Source: Mycoplasmopsis gallinacea (GTDB lineage: Bacteria > Bacillota_I > Bacilli_A > Mycoplasmatales > Metamycoplasmataceae). From it: a DNA stretch of 64,000 bases. The stretch covers positions 124,001-188,000 of the forward strand of contig NZ_LR214950.1 in the NCBI RefSeq assembly GCF_900660495.1, given 5' to 3'. The notes under the pieces were generated by a model. The model had not been told where the DNA came from. It did not search any database and saw only the letters and a list, made by a program, of their open reading frames with translations. Shown here piece by piece: positions 11,842 through 21,989 of the stretch. Both the position numbers and the translations under genes were made by a program. How positions within the stretch are numbered: the stretch's first letter is position 1; each line of letters begins with the position of its first letter.

Positions 11842-12029
11842 ATTATTACTAAAGTAATTGTTCCTAAACCAAAAAGCCACGTCATTACAGCGCGACTTTT
11901 TGGATTAAATGAATTATTTGTGATACTTAATATTATTTACAATTGAAAAACCACGGTAAATTTGCTCAATAAGCATTACTCTGAATAATTGATGTGGAAA
12001 AGTCATTTTTGAAAAATTGACTTTCCTTT
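11842..12029. repeat. Left copy of the 188-bp target duplication of IS1634-like copy 1
   Basis: It is identical to 13875-14062, directly flanking the IS. It contains the last part of rlmH (from the codons near MTFPHQ to the stop) and the rlmH terminator. The copy at 13875-14062 belongs to the functional gene; this one is an orphan 3' fragment. The boundary is ambiguous by one base because position 12030 equals position 14063. Confidence 0.92.
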
Positions 12030-13874
12030 CCTGAGTTTCCAAGTTGAGCCTATTTTTTAGGCTTATTTTTTATACATATATCAAAGATATATGACCTAAA
12101 GAAAAAAATGTTTTTTTACTTACATTACACACATAAAATGATATAATAAGAGCATGAGTTACAGTTTATGCAAGAAAAAACAAAATGGAAAATATTATTT
12201 AGTTTTAGCTATTTCTAAAGGTTTTAAAAAAGGTTATGGAAATCAGGTTGGTCTAGGATACTGAGAAGATATCAAAGAAAAGTATGGATTATCTTCAATT
12301 GAAGATATGAAAGAAATAGCAAAAAAAGTAGATACATCTTTAGATAAAGCTATTGCAAAAGAAGAATTTTTTAAATTATTAAAACCCACTTCTGTAAAAA
12401 CAAGTATCCAAAATATTGGAGTTGATTTAATTTATAAAGTTATTAAAGAATTAGATTTATTTTCAGTATTGCCAAAAAGTAAACATAAATCGTTAGAAGA
12501 GGTTTTGGAATTTTTCATAGCAACTAGAATTATCCTTCCAAGAAGCTATATGTCACAATATAAAAATAAAAGCGATTTTATAAATGATATTAATGTTAAA
12601 AAATCATCAATATATAACTATCTTGATGTTATTTTTGAAAATAAGAACTCTGTTTTAGTCAATTTATTTCAAAAAATAAATGAATTTACAAATCGCAATA
12701 ATAAAGTTATTCACTTCGATAACACAACAGTTTATTTTGAAAGCTTTACAAGAGAAGGGATGAGAAAAAACGGTTTTTCAAAAGACGGAAAACACAATGA
12801 AGATCAAGTAGTCATAGCAATGGCTGTAGACGAAAACGGAATACCAATACACTATAAAGTTTTCCCAGGTAACACGGCTGATGGTAAAACAATGTTATCC
12901 TTCGTTTTAGAACTTCAATCAATCTATAAAATAAAGGATATTACAATAGTTGCAGATCGTGGAATAAATAACAACGCAAACTTACGTTTCCTAGAACAAA
13001 AAGGAATTAAATATATATTCCAAAAAAGATTAGATACATTAAGTATTGGGATGAAAAAATTCATTCTTGAAGACAAACATTATGTTTTTAGAGATGAAAT
13101 GTTTTGAAAAGAACAAATTGTTGAATCTGTTTGAAATAAAAATAGATTTAATGGTAAATACAGAAAATGATGTGTGTTTTTCAGTCCTGGGAAAAAGACT
13201 TTAGATAAATTAAAAAGAAATAATTTTATTGATAAATTGAATAAGAAAACTGTAAATGGAGAACTGCCACTTAGTTCTTTAGTTCCAGAATATAAAAAGA
13301 AATATATGGACATTGATGGCAAAACAGTGGGTAAATTAAATTGAGAGAAAATTAAGAAAAAAGAATCTGAAGATGGTTTTTACATTATTGAAACCAATAT
13401 TCTAGATTTAACACCAGAAAAAGCTAATGAAATTTACAGAAAACAATGAAAAGTAGAAGAAAATTTCAGAACATTAAAATCTTCTTTACAAGTTAGACCT
13501 GTTTTTGTTCATAATGAACAGCATATACTTGCACATCTTTTATTATGTTTCATTGCTCTTGTTGTTTTAAAATACTGTCTTTATAAATTAAAGAAATATT
13601 ATGAAATCAATGGAGAAATACAAAAAGTGACGTTAGATTTATTTGTGGATTCATTAAGAATGATGACTATAACAAAAAAAGAAGTAAATGGAAAAGTGGT
13701 ACAAGAAATAATTAATGATTTGGATGAAAACCACAAAGAAAATATAAAAATTTATAAAGATTTCATCGCATGTATGAGTTAATTCTATGTGTGTAATTTT
13801 AAATGTAAAAAAACGAATACACCTTATTTATAGCTGTATTCGTTTTTTATAGTGTCTCAACTTGGAAACTCAGG
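12030..13874 (+). mobile_element. IS1634-like insertion sequence, copy 1 (1845 bp)
   Basis: It is bounded by inverted repeats beginning cctgagtttccaagttgag. It contains one transposase gene and a hairpin with cgaatac/gtattcg arms before the right end. It is flanked by a 188-bp direct repeat. Very long, variable target duplications are the recorded hallmark of IS1634 from Mycoplasma mycoides. Copy 2 at 20145-21989 has the same length and inverted orientation. Confidence 0.93.
12154..13782 (+). CDS. IS1634-family DDE transposase (542 aa), copy 1
   Basis: It starts MSYSLCKKKQNGKYYLVLAI; in-frame TGA codons encode Trp. Likely catalytic residues are Asp in HFDNTTVYF, Asp in IVADRGINN and Glu in QWKVEENFRTL, the YREK-like region usual for IS4/IS1634-type enzymes. 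The frame is intact from ATG at 12154 to TAA at 13782 and the predicted protein is the same as in copy 2, so it is probably active or only recently silent. It acts on the 19+ bp inverted repeats at 12030 and 13874. A TATAAT-like box (ataatataagagcatg region, about 12141) precedes the ATG closely, with little leader. Confidence 0.93.
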
Positions 13875-14062
13875 ATTATTACTAAAGTAATTGTTCCTAA
13901 ACCAAAAAGCCACGTCATTACAGCGCGACTTTTTGGATTAAATGAATTATTTGTGATACTTAATATTATTTACAATTGAAAAACCACGGTAAATTTGCTC
14001 AATAAGCATTACTCTGAATAATTGATGTGGAAAAGTCATTTTTGAAAAATTGACTTTCCTTT
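13875..14062. repeat. Right copy of the 188-bp target duplication (3' end of rlmH)
   Basis: Identical to 11842-12029. Because the duplication covers the whole 3' part of rlmH plus its terminator, the insertion left an intact gene on this side. Confidence 0.92.
13904..13934 (-). terminator. rlmH terminator
   Basis: On the minus strand AAAAAGTCGCG pairs with CGTGGCTTTTT (11 bp with two G-U pairs) around a 9-base loop, ending in a T run. It lies 13 bp past the rlmH stop. A duplicate exists inside 11871-11901. Confidence 0.75.
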
Positions 14063-14381
14063 CAAAATAAGATTCATCTACTCCATTTGATCCGCCGATA
14101 ACAAAAGTTGTATTATCAATATTAGTAAAAAGTGAAGCAAATTCGACTGAATCATATTGTTTGGCTTTAGTTGATAAATAGATAACATTAGAGTTTTTTG
14201 GTATCTTACTTAAAATCATTTCAGTTTCTTTTTTAATTTTTAATTCAATATTATCGATTTTTTGTTCCTTAATTTCAATAACATTGACTTTGCAGAAAAA
14301 CTCAATTTTCTTGACATAATCATTAAAAAGAACTTGGTATTCTTTACTAAGTGAACCAACTGCAACAATATTAAGCTTCAT
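13947..14381 (-). CDS. rlmH: 23S rRNA pseudouridine-1915 N3-methyltransferase RlmH (144 aa)
   Basis: Cytoplasmic SPOUT-class methyltransferase that modifies pseudouridine 1915 in helix 69 of 23S rRNA using S-adenosylmethionine. Family landmarks are visible: MKLNIVAVG start, [12 protein letters not shown] (the SAM-binding glycine-rich loop), [20 protein letters not shown] and the closing NNIKYHK. Length is close to the usual 155-160 residues. The ATG at 14381 overlaps the end of mnmG by 11 nt, so the two are translationally coupled. The IS1634-like element sits right after the gene, and its long target duplication preserved the C-terminus. Confidence 0.96.
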   Translation of the reverse strand: MKLNIVAVGSLSKEYQVLFNDYVKKIEFFCKVNVIEIKEQKIDNIELKIKKETEMILSKIPKNSNVIYLSTKAKQYDSVEFASLFTNIDNTTFVIGGSNGVDESYFERKVNFSKMTFPHQLFRVMLIEQIYRGFSIVNNIKYHK

Positions 14382-16212
14382 TGTTTCCTTTTTTAGATTT
14401 TAAGTGAAAAAGAAGCATTTGAATATCTGCTGGATTAATTCCGCTAATTCTTGAAGCTTGTCCTAAATTAATTGGACGAATTTTTTCAAGTTTTTGCTTT
14501 GCTTCAGTAGCTATATTATTAACTTGTGAATAATCTAAATTGGCTGGAATTACAATTTTATCTAGCTTATTCATTTTATTTGCTTCTTGCTCTTGTTTTT
14601 TGATGTATCCATCTAATCTTACAATTGTTGTTAATTCGTTTTTGAACTCAAAATCACCAACAACATCACTAGCGGCTACTTCAGGACGAGCAAGCACTTT
14701 TAACATACTTACACCATTTGTAATTCCGTATTTAAGAGCTAAATCACTTTTTGAAGAAACAAATGAATTTTCTAATTCAGCAATTTTATCTTCGATTTTT
14801 TTGTATTTATCAAGAACTTTTTGATAATCATTATCACTAATTAACCCTACCATATGTCCATATTTAGCAAGACGGATATCTGGGTTATCATTTCTAAGTA
14901 AAAGGCGATATTCAGCTCTAGAAGTAAGCATACGATATGGTTCTTTAGTTCCTTTAGTTACTAAATCATCAATTAAGACACCAATATAAGCATCATTTCT
15001 TAAAAGCACAAGACCTTCTTTGTTTTCAAGTTTTTGTCCTGCATTAATCCCTGCAATAAGACCTTGAGCAGCAGCTTCTTCATAACCGCTAGTACCGTTG
15101 ATTTGACCTGCGGTGAAAAGATTTTCGATAATTTTAGTCTCTAAAGTAGGCTTAAGTTGAAGTGGGTTAATTGCATCATACTCAATAGCATACCCTCATT
15201 TTTGAACCTCACAGTTTTCAAGCCCTGGAATGGTTCTAAGCATTTGGTCTTGAACATCAATTGGCATTGATGTTGACATTCCATTAACATAAATAATACT
15301 TCCATCAGCTGTTTCGGGTTCAAAAAACACTTGGTGTCTTTCTTTATCAGCAAAACGCATTACCTTATCTTCAACACTTGGACAATATCTAGGTCCAATT
15401 CCTTCAATTAAACCTGAATACATTGCAGAGCGGTGGATATTATCTTGAATAATTTTATGTGTTTGAGCATTTGTGTAAGTTAAATAACATGAAATTTGCT
15501 TATCTAATTTCACACCAGAACGAGCAGAGAAACTTAAATATGAATCTTCTAAGTTTTCTTTTTCAACTTTTGAAAAATCAATTGAATGAGCATATACCCG
15601 AGCTGGAGTACCAGTTTTTAATCTTTGAATTTCAAAACCTAAATTAGCAAGCGACTGACTTACTTTTGGTGTAGTTTTTTGATTATCAGGTCCAGAAACT
15701 GTTACTTCATCACCACGAAGAATTCTTGAATTCATATATGTTCCAGTTGTGATAACACAAACTTGAGCATTTAAAACTCCATTTTGCTCTAAAACAATCC
15801 CGGTAAATTTATTACCATCAGTAACAATATCAGTAGCAACATCTTCGATGATAGTTACATTTGGATGTTTTGAAAGTGCTTCAAAAATTATTTGTGAATA
15901 TTTTTCTTTATCAATTTGAGCTCTTATCGCTCTAACTGCTGGCCCTTTTGATTCATTAAGCATTTTAATTTGAATCATTGCTAAATCAGAAAAATACCCT
16001 TGAACTCCTCCAAGCGCATCAATTTCACGTGTAATAATACCTTTGGCAGGCCCTCCGATCGAAGGGTTGCATGGCATCATTGCAATTCTTGTTTTATCAA
16101 AAGAAACAAGTGCAACTTTATGACCTTTATTTGCAAGTGAAAAAGTTGCCTCAACTCCAGCATGTCCTCCACCAATTACGACTGCTTCAAAATTTAAATT
16201 TTTATTATTCAT
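14371..16212 (-). CDS. mnmG: tRNA uridine-34 carboxymethylaminomethyl enzyme subunit MnmG/GidA (613 aa)
   Basis: FAD-dependent subunit that, with MnmE, modifies U34 of tRNAs in the cytoplasm. The start [20 protein letters not shown] carries the FAD dinucleotide-binding GGGHAG at residues about 13-18. Other signatures are [14 protein letters not shown], the GTPAR segment near residue 200, and the C-terminal [12 protein letters not shown] helix-bundle motif. In-frame TGA near 15193-15195 is Trp ([14 protein letters not shown]). Length fits the family (about 610-630). It is divergently transcribed from the HAD gene at 16264, with a 51-bp intergenic region, and overlaps rlmH downstream. Confidence 0.97.
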
Positions 16213-16248
16213 AGTATTTATTATTTTACTAAAAAAATTAAATTAATT

Positions 16249-16254
16249 TATAAT
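16249..16254 (+). promoter_or_regulatory. -10 box TATAAT of the HAD-ezrA-like-thiI operon
   Basis: TATAAT ends only 9 bases before the ATG at 16264, so transcription should begin at or next to the start codon. No Shine-Dalgarno sequence is present between them. This predicts a leaderless mRNA. Confidence 0.55.
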
Positions 16255-16263
16255 ATAAAAACT

Positions 16264-17103
16264 ATGAATAAATGAGTAATTTTTAGCGATGTAGATGGCA
16301 CAATCTACCCATTTCCTAATAAGGAACTTTCAAATGAAATTATTAACAAAACTAAGGAATTAGCTGATAAAAATATCCCTTTTGTAATCAATACTGGTAA
16401 TGGTCCATATGAGAAAATACAAAGATTAGCTAATGAACTTTCAGGAAGATACATTGTTTGTTCTAATGGAGCATTGATTTTTGACAACTTAGAAAAAAGA
16501 ATTTTAAACATTGAATATATGCCACTTAAAGAAGTGGAAAAGGTATGACAAATTTCTGATAAGTTAGGTATTGGACTTTACTATTTTGGAACTCATCAAT
16601 ACTACTTAAAAGACTTTAGCAAAGAAAATACGGAATTTCTAACTCGTTTTTGTGAGTATGACCAGTGAAACACTGAAGGAAAAATCAATCAAGACATTCA
16701 TAAAATCGAAGTTTATGGAAATAGAGATGAAATTGAAAGATTTTACCAAGAAATATCAAAAATTGATATTGACTTAAATGTTTGCAACTTAAAAACTCAC
16801 ATTGAAATTACTAAAAGCGGAATTTCTAAAGCAAGCGGAATTAAATGACTTTGTGATAATGTATTTAATTGCAATCTTGAAGATGTTATGGGAATTGGTG
16901 ATAGTCCAAATGACATTTCAATGCTTGAAACTGTTGGTTATTCATATGTTATGGATAATGCTGATCCTGAAACTAAAAAAGCAGCTAAATATTACACTTC
17001 AGATGTACGTCAAAATGGACTTGCTGAAGCAATTGATGATTATTTATACCGTAGCGATTATGAATTAAAAAGAATGATTTCACAACAAAAGTCAAAAAAA
17101 TAG
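16264..17103 (+). CDS. HAD-superfamily phosphatase, Cof type (279 aa)
   Basis: Cytoplasmic HAD hydrolase, probably a sugar-phosphate or nucleotide phosphatase. Motif I is SDVDGTIYP (nucleophile Asp), motif II lies in VINTGNG, and motif III/IV is MGIGDSPNDISML. A C2-type cap is expected between about residues 85 and 185. In-frame TGA codons encode Trp, including the fourth codon (MNKW). It is the first gene of a plus-strand operon with the EzrA-like gene (9-nt gap) and thiI. The substrate cannot be read from sequence. Confidence 0.9.
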
Positions 17104-17112
17104 GTAGCAAAA

Positions 17113-18663
17113 ATGAAATATTTCATAATATTTTTAATTTGTTTATTCTTAATAACACTTGTGTTATTAAGTTTTTTACTTTTTAGAAATATTTATATGA
17201 ATAAAACTTTTAATAAAGTTACCAAAATTAAAAATGAAATAAATTATCTTATTTCTTATAATCTTTCAACACTTTCAAAGTATCAAAGCATTAAAAATGA
17301 AAATAAAACTTTTGATAAAACTTATGATGATCTTAATTCGCTAAATCAATTTATCAGCAGCTTTGTAACTACCTTAAAAAACATTTTTGACCAAATTAAG
17401 GAACATTATAAAAACAAGCAAATCATTCAGTTTTATCGCAAAGTGAAAGAATTTAATTACAACCACAATAAATTTAAAGGTTATAATAGCAAATTTGAAT
17501 CACTTACATTTGAACTTAATCAAAAATGAAACACTTTTGATAATGATTGAGATCGACTTTTAGATGCACTCACTGAAACGCAGTATTTCCTTGATTCAAG
17601 CAAGGAATTTATTCCTAATACTTATGAAAAAGCAATTGTGCTCAATTATGAATACCGCTCTAATTTAACTAGCTTTAAGAACCTAAGAAAAAGCGGAGAT
17701 TTTAAGCATACTAATGAACAAATGATTGAATTTTCAAAGCAAATTCAGCAATATATTCAAATTTGTGATTCACTTAAAAAATTAGACTGAATTTTGTTTG
17801 TCGCACTTCCAAGTCAAATTAAGTTTATTAAAAATAAATCTAATTCTTATGATCATAAATTTTATGATAATCTATCCAAAGAAGTTCTAAGTTTGCAAAA
17901 TGAATGAAATGAGCTTTCTTATAATCAAATCATCCACAAAATTAAAGCAATTTATCAACTCCTTTTTGAAATAGCAAGGGAAAATCATAATAAAAACTTA
18001 GTTGAATCTTTTAATGAAAATAACGCTCATTTTTTAGAAACTATTATAAAAGAGATTCAAGAAGATAAAATTGATCAAAATGTATTTAATGAGCTAAAAA
18101 ACATTGCTAAAAGCATTTCTATAGCTAAAAATTACTCAAAGACTCTAAGTTTATACAAAGAATTTATTGACAAAGCTTCAAATGCATTCCAAAGTAGGCA
18201 AAACAAAGAAATAAAGCGCAGCTCCTATTTTCACAAAATGCAAGCTTTTAATATTGAAGTATTACAAACTATATCTTTATACAAAGAATTAATTGAAGAT
18301 AAAAATTGAACCAGTAGTTTTAAAGCAAGAAAAATAAAGCTTGAACTTGATAATTTTTACCAAGAAAATTTATTAAAATTAACTAAAGAAACAGTGATTA
18401 ATCTTAGTGAAAATAAATACAAATGAAATAACTGAGTTGATCTAATTTCACAGGGAATTAAAATTGTAAGCGAAAATTCAGCTTACAAAAAATTAATTAA
18501 TGAACTAAGAAAAGTTTTAACTGATAAATATCAATATTCATCTAAAAAAAGTGAATCTATTAATGAAATTTTTACATTAGCTCAAAACGAATTAAAAAAC
18601 AATGATTATAAAATGCTTTATCGTGATTTAAAAGATAAACTTAAGGAGAAAAAATATGTATAA
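17113..18663 (+). CDS. EzrA-like single-pass membrane coiled-coil protein (516 aa)
   Basis: Residues about 3-26 are one transmembrane helix (MKYFIIFLICLFLITLVLLS) followed by a long helical cytoplasmic region rich in Lys, Glu, Asn and Phe with Trp-coding TGA codons. The topology, the length (EzrA is about 560 residues) and the position directly before thiI match the conserved Firmicute ezrA-thiI neighbourhood. EzrA modulates FtsZ ring assembly. Sequence identity cannot be measured here, so the name rests mainly on architecture and synteny. The 3' end overlaps the thiI start by 8 nt (ATG at 18656 inside the last codons), and the thiI ribosome site AAGGAG lies within this gene. Confidence 0.7.
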
Positions 18664-19798
18664 CAAGATTTTAATTAGATATGGAGAACTTGTTCTTAAA
18701 AAGAAAAATCGAAAAACTTTCATTAAAACATTAGAACAAAACATCCAACACATCACTGGTGAAAAACCACAAGTAGAATTTGATCGTATGTACCTAAATT
18801 ACACTGAAGAAAATTTAAAAAACTTAAATTATGTTTTTGGAATTAGCTCATATTCTCCAGTGGTTGTGGTAGAAAATGATATTGAAATTTTTAAATCAAC
18901 TATTTTAAAAATGGTGGATCCAGCTGCTAAAACATTTAAAATTGCAGCGCGTAGAAACTTTAAAAAATTTGAACTCACTTCAGATCAAATTAATCATGCT
19001 TTAGGTGGTTTTGTTCTGAAAAATACCCAAATGAAAGTAGATGTTCACTCTCCAGATCAAACTTTTTATGTTGAAGTTAGAAATGGACGTACTTATATTT
19101 TTTCAAAATATATAAATGGGCTTGGTGGACTTCCTGTTGGCGTATCTGGAAGAATTTTGCACCTTATTAGTGGGGGATTTGACTCTCCAGTAGCTGCTTA
19201 TGAACTTATGAAACGGGGACTTAAAGTTGATTTTTTAACTTTTATCACTCCTCCACAAACTGATCAAAGAACTATCGAGAAAATTTCAAATCTTACTAAA
19301 GTACTTGCTAAATATCAACGTTCATCAACTCTTTTTATTTGTGATTATAGCGAACTTATGAACTACATATCTTTTGTTTCTAAAGAATCATATAAAATCA
19401 CTTTAATGCGTCGTAGTTTTTATCGAATTGCTGAAAAAATGGCTCTCCAAAAAGGCTATTTAGCTGTTTCAAATGGTGATAACCTTGGTCAAGTGGCTTC
19501 ACAAACACTTGAATCACTTGCCACAATTGGAAATGCAACTTCAATTCAAATTTTCCGTCCGCTTCTTACTTTTGATAAAAACGAAGTTATTGATATTGCA
19601 CGTAGAATCGGTACTCATGATATTTCAATTATTAAAGCTAATGAAACTTGTGAGTTATTTGCCCCTAAAGAACCTGTGACTAAACCTTCTTTACAAACTG
19701 CTTTAGAACTTGAAAAAGAGCTTTATAACTTACCAGAAATGGAGCAAGAAGCTTTTGAAAATGGTATTGAGATATTAAACTTCAAATATAGAGATTAA
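18656..19798 (+). CDS. thiI: tRNA 4-thiouridine synthase ThiI (380 aa)
   Basis: Uses ATP to activate U8 of tRNA for sulfur insertion. Visible features: N-terminal MYNKILIRYGELVLKKKNR of the NFLD/THUMP region, THUMP domain to about residue 165, then the PP-loop SGGFDSPVAAYELMKRG at about residues 170-187. The protein ends soon after the PP-loop domain, without the rhodanese extension of E. coli ThiI, as in Firmicutes. It is the last gene of the HAD-ezrA-like-thiI operon, read from AAGGAG inside the upstream gene. A terminator follows at 19801. Confidence 0.96.
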   Translation: MYNKILIRYGELVLKKKNRKTFIKTLEQNIQHITGEKPQVEFDRMYLNYTEENLKNLNYVFGISSYSPVVVVENDIEIFKSTILKMVDPAAKTFKIAARRNFKKFELTSDQINHALGGFVLKNTQMKVDVHSPDQTFYVEVRNGRTYIFSKYINGLGGLPVGVSGRILHLISGGFDSPVAAYELMKRGLKVDFLTFITPPQTDQRTIEKISNLTKVLAKYQRSSTLFICDYSELMNYISFVSKESYKITLMRRSFYRIAEKMALQKGYLAVSNGDNLGQVASQTLESLATIGNATSIQIFRPLLTFDKNEVIDIARRIGTHDISIIKANETCELFAPKEPVTKPSLQTALELEKELYNLPEMEQEAFENGIEILNFKYRD

Positions 19799-19800
19799 TG

Positions 19801-19832
19801 AAAATTGCAAGCAGTTATTGCTTGTAATTTTT
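19801..19832 (+). terminator. thiI operon terminator
   Basis: AATTGCAAGCA pairs with TGCTTGTAATT around GTTAT (one G-U pair), followed by TTT. It starts three bases after the thiI stop. Confidence 0.8.
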
Positions 19833-19889
19833 ATAATTTATTATAATTTTGTTTTACAATTTTATTTTCAATTATCACTCTGGTTGATG

Positions 19890-19895
19890 TATAAT
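19890..19895 (+). promoter_or_regulatory. -10 box TATAAT of the structured RNA
   Basis: A consensus TATAAT lies about 7 bases before the predicted 5' end of the RNA candidate. The -35 region (ttcaat) is weak. The duplicate box is at 22037-22042. Confidence 0.6.
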
Positions 19896-19901
19896 GTAAA
19901 A

Positions 19902-20071
19902 TGTATCTAATATTATTGTTAGATATCTATATAACTGTAATTAAGTTTTTAACTTAATATTGCGCGCGGGTTCCATGCGCAAACCTGTTGATACGGTCCT
20001 TTATATGTGTATTTTATAGTATCATAACAAAATCCTGAACCCAAAAAGAGACAAGTGATTGTCTCTTTTTT
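19902..20071 (+). ncRNA. Candidate structured small RNA with pseudoknot, copy 1
   Basis: No open reading frame fits. The segment starts after TATAAT and ends in a textbook terminator (AAAAAGAGACAA-GTGA-TTGTCTCTTTTT, 20043-20071). Between them I see: hairpin TATCTAA/TTAGATA (19904-19925); hairpin ATTAAGTT/AACTTAAT (19940-19958); hairpin TTGCGC/GCGCAA (19960-19982) whose loop bases GGGTTC (19968-19973) are complementary to GAACCC (20037-20042), giving a possible pseudoknot; and TGTTGATAC (19986-19994) pairing with GTATC-AT-AACA (20019-20029). The GC-rich island in a very AT-rich genome supports a selected RNA. It matches none of tmRNA, SRP RNA, RNase P RNA, 5S or tRNA signatures known to me. 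Identity unknown. Confidence 0.6.
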
Positions 20072-20144
20072 ATTCAAATTTTATTCCTGTATACTAAGTT
20101 ATATAAAACAACGAGTAACTCTATTATATAGGATTATTCGTTGT

Positions 20145-21989
20145 CCTGAGTTTCCAAGTTGAGACACTATAAAAAACGAATACAGCTATAAATAAGGTGT
20201 ATTCGTTTTTTTACATTTAAAATTACACACATAGAATTAACTCATACATGCGATGAAATCTTTATAAATTTTTATATTTTCTTTGTGGTTTTCATCCAAA
20301 TCATTAATTATTTCTTGTACCACTTTTCCATTTACTTCTTTTTTTGTTATAGTCATCATTCTTAATGAATCCACAAATAAATCTAACGTCACTTTTTGTA
20401 TTTCTCCATTGATTTCATAATATTTCTTTAATTTATAAAGACAGTATTTTAAAACAACAAGAGCAATGAAACATAATAAAAGATGTGCAAGTATATGCTG
20501 TTCATTATGAACAAAAACAGGTCTAACTTGTAAAGAAGATTTTAATGTTCTGAAATTTTCTTCTACTTTTCATTGTTTTCTGTAAATTTCATTAGCTTTT
20601 TCTGGTGTTAAATCTAGAATATTGGTTTCAATAATGTAAAAACCATCTTCAGATTCTTTTTTCTTAATTTTCTCTCAATTTAATTTACCCACTGTTTTGC
20701 CATCAATGTCCATATATTTCTTTTTATATTCTGGAACTAAAGAACTAAGTGGCAGTTCTCCATTTACAGTTTTCTTATTCAATTTATCAATAAAATTATT
20801 TCTTTTTAATTTATCTAAAGTCTTTTTCCCAGGACTGAAAAACACACATCATTTTCTGTATTTACCATTAAATCTATTTTTATTTCAAACAGATTCAACA
20901 ATTTGTTCTTTTCAAAACATTTCATCTCTAAAAACATAATGTTTGTCTTCAAGAATGAATTTTTTCATCCCAATACTTAATGTATCTAATCTTTTTTGGA
21001 ATATATATTTAATTCCTTTTTGTTCTAGGAAACGTAAGTTTGCGTTGTTATTTATTCCACGATCTGCAACTATTGTAATATCCTTTATTTTATAGATTGA
21101 TTGAAGTTCTAAAACGAAGGATAACATTGTTTTACCATCAGCCGTGTTACCTGGGAAAACTTTATAGTGTATTGGTATTCCGTTTTCGTCTACAGCCATT
21201 GCTATGACTACTTGATCTTCATTGTGTTTTCCGTCTTTTGAAAAACCGTTTTTTCTCATCCCTTCTCTTGTAAAGCTTTCAAAATAAACTGTTGTGTTAT
21301 CGAAGTGAATAACTTTATTATTGCGATTTGTAAATTCATTTATTTTTTGAAATAAATTGACTAAAACAGAGTTCTTATTTTCAAAAATAACATCAAGATA
21401 GTTATATATTGATGATTTTTTAACATTAATATCATTTATAAAATCGCTTTTATTTTTATATTGTGACATATAGCTTCTTGGAAGGATAATTCTAGTTGCT
21501 ATGAAAAATTCCAAAACCTCTTCTAACGATTTATGTTTACTTTTTGGCAATACTGAAAATAAATCTAATTCTTTAATAACTTTATAAATTAAATCAACTC
21601 CAATATTTTGGATACTTGTTTTTACAGAAGTGGGTTTTAATAATTTAAAAAATTCTTCTTTTGCAATAGCTTTATCTAAAGATGTATCTACTTTTTTTGC
21701 TATTTCTTTCATATCTTCAATTGAAGATAATCCATACTTTTCTTTGATATCTTCTCAGTATCCTAGACCAACCTGATTTCCATAACCTTTTTTAAAACCT
21801 TTAGAAATAGCTAAAACTAAATAATATTTTCCATTTTGTTTTTTCTTGCATAAACTGTAACTCATGCTCTTATTATATCATTTTATGTGTGTAATGTAAG
21901 TAAAAAAACATTTTTTTCTTTAGGTCATATATCTTTGATATATGTATAAAAAATAAGCCTAAAAAATAGGCTCAACTTGGAAACTCAGG
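20145..21989 (-). mobile_element. IS1634-like insertion sequence, copy 2 (1845 bp, inverted)
   Basis: It has the same ends (cctgagtttccaagttgag), same length and the same transposase protein as 12030-13874, but in opposite orientation. It is flanked by a 302-bp direct repeat. The two copies appear to be near or fully identical where compared. Confidence 0.95.
20237..21865 (-). CDS. IS1634-family DDE transposase (542 aa), copy 2
   Basis: It encodes the same protein as the plus-strand copy at 12154-13782: MSYSLCKKKQ start, DDE-type residues in HFDNTTVYF, VADRGINN and KVEENFRTL. ATG at 21865, stop at 20237. The frame is intact with Trp-coding TGA codons. The unchanged sequence points to recent transposition or gene conversion between the copies. 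Confidence 0.94.

Larger units (their letters stand above)
19843..20144. repeat. Left copy of the 302-bp target duplication of IS1634-like copy 2
   Basis: It is identical base for base to 21990-22291. It carries a complete promoter-RNA-terminator unit (see the ncRNA entry) and most of a second hairpin whose 3' arm is cut by the IS at 20145. Confidence 0.95.

Noticed and set aside
13080-13322. 80-codon antisense ORF inside the IS1634-like transposase, also at 20697-20939
   Set aside because: It appears twice only because the IS is duplicated. It is a frame shadow of the transposase gene.
19960-20042. SRP RNA, RNase P RNA or T-box leader
   Set aside because: The GGAAGG-type SRP loop, RNase P conserved blocks and T-box UGGN bulge are not seen, and no gene follows in the same direction to be controlled.
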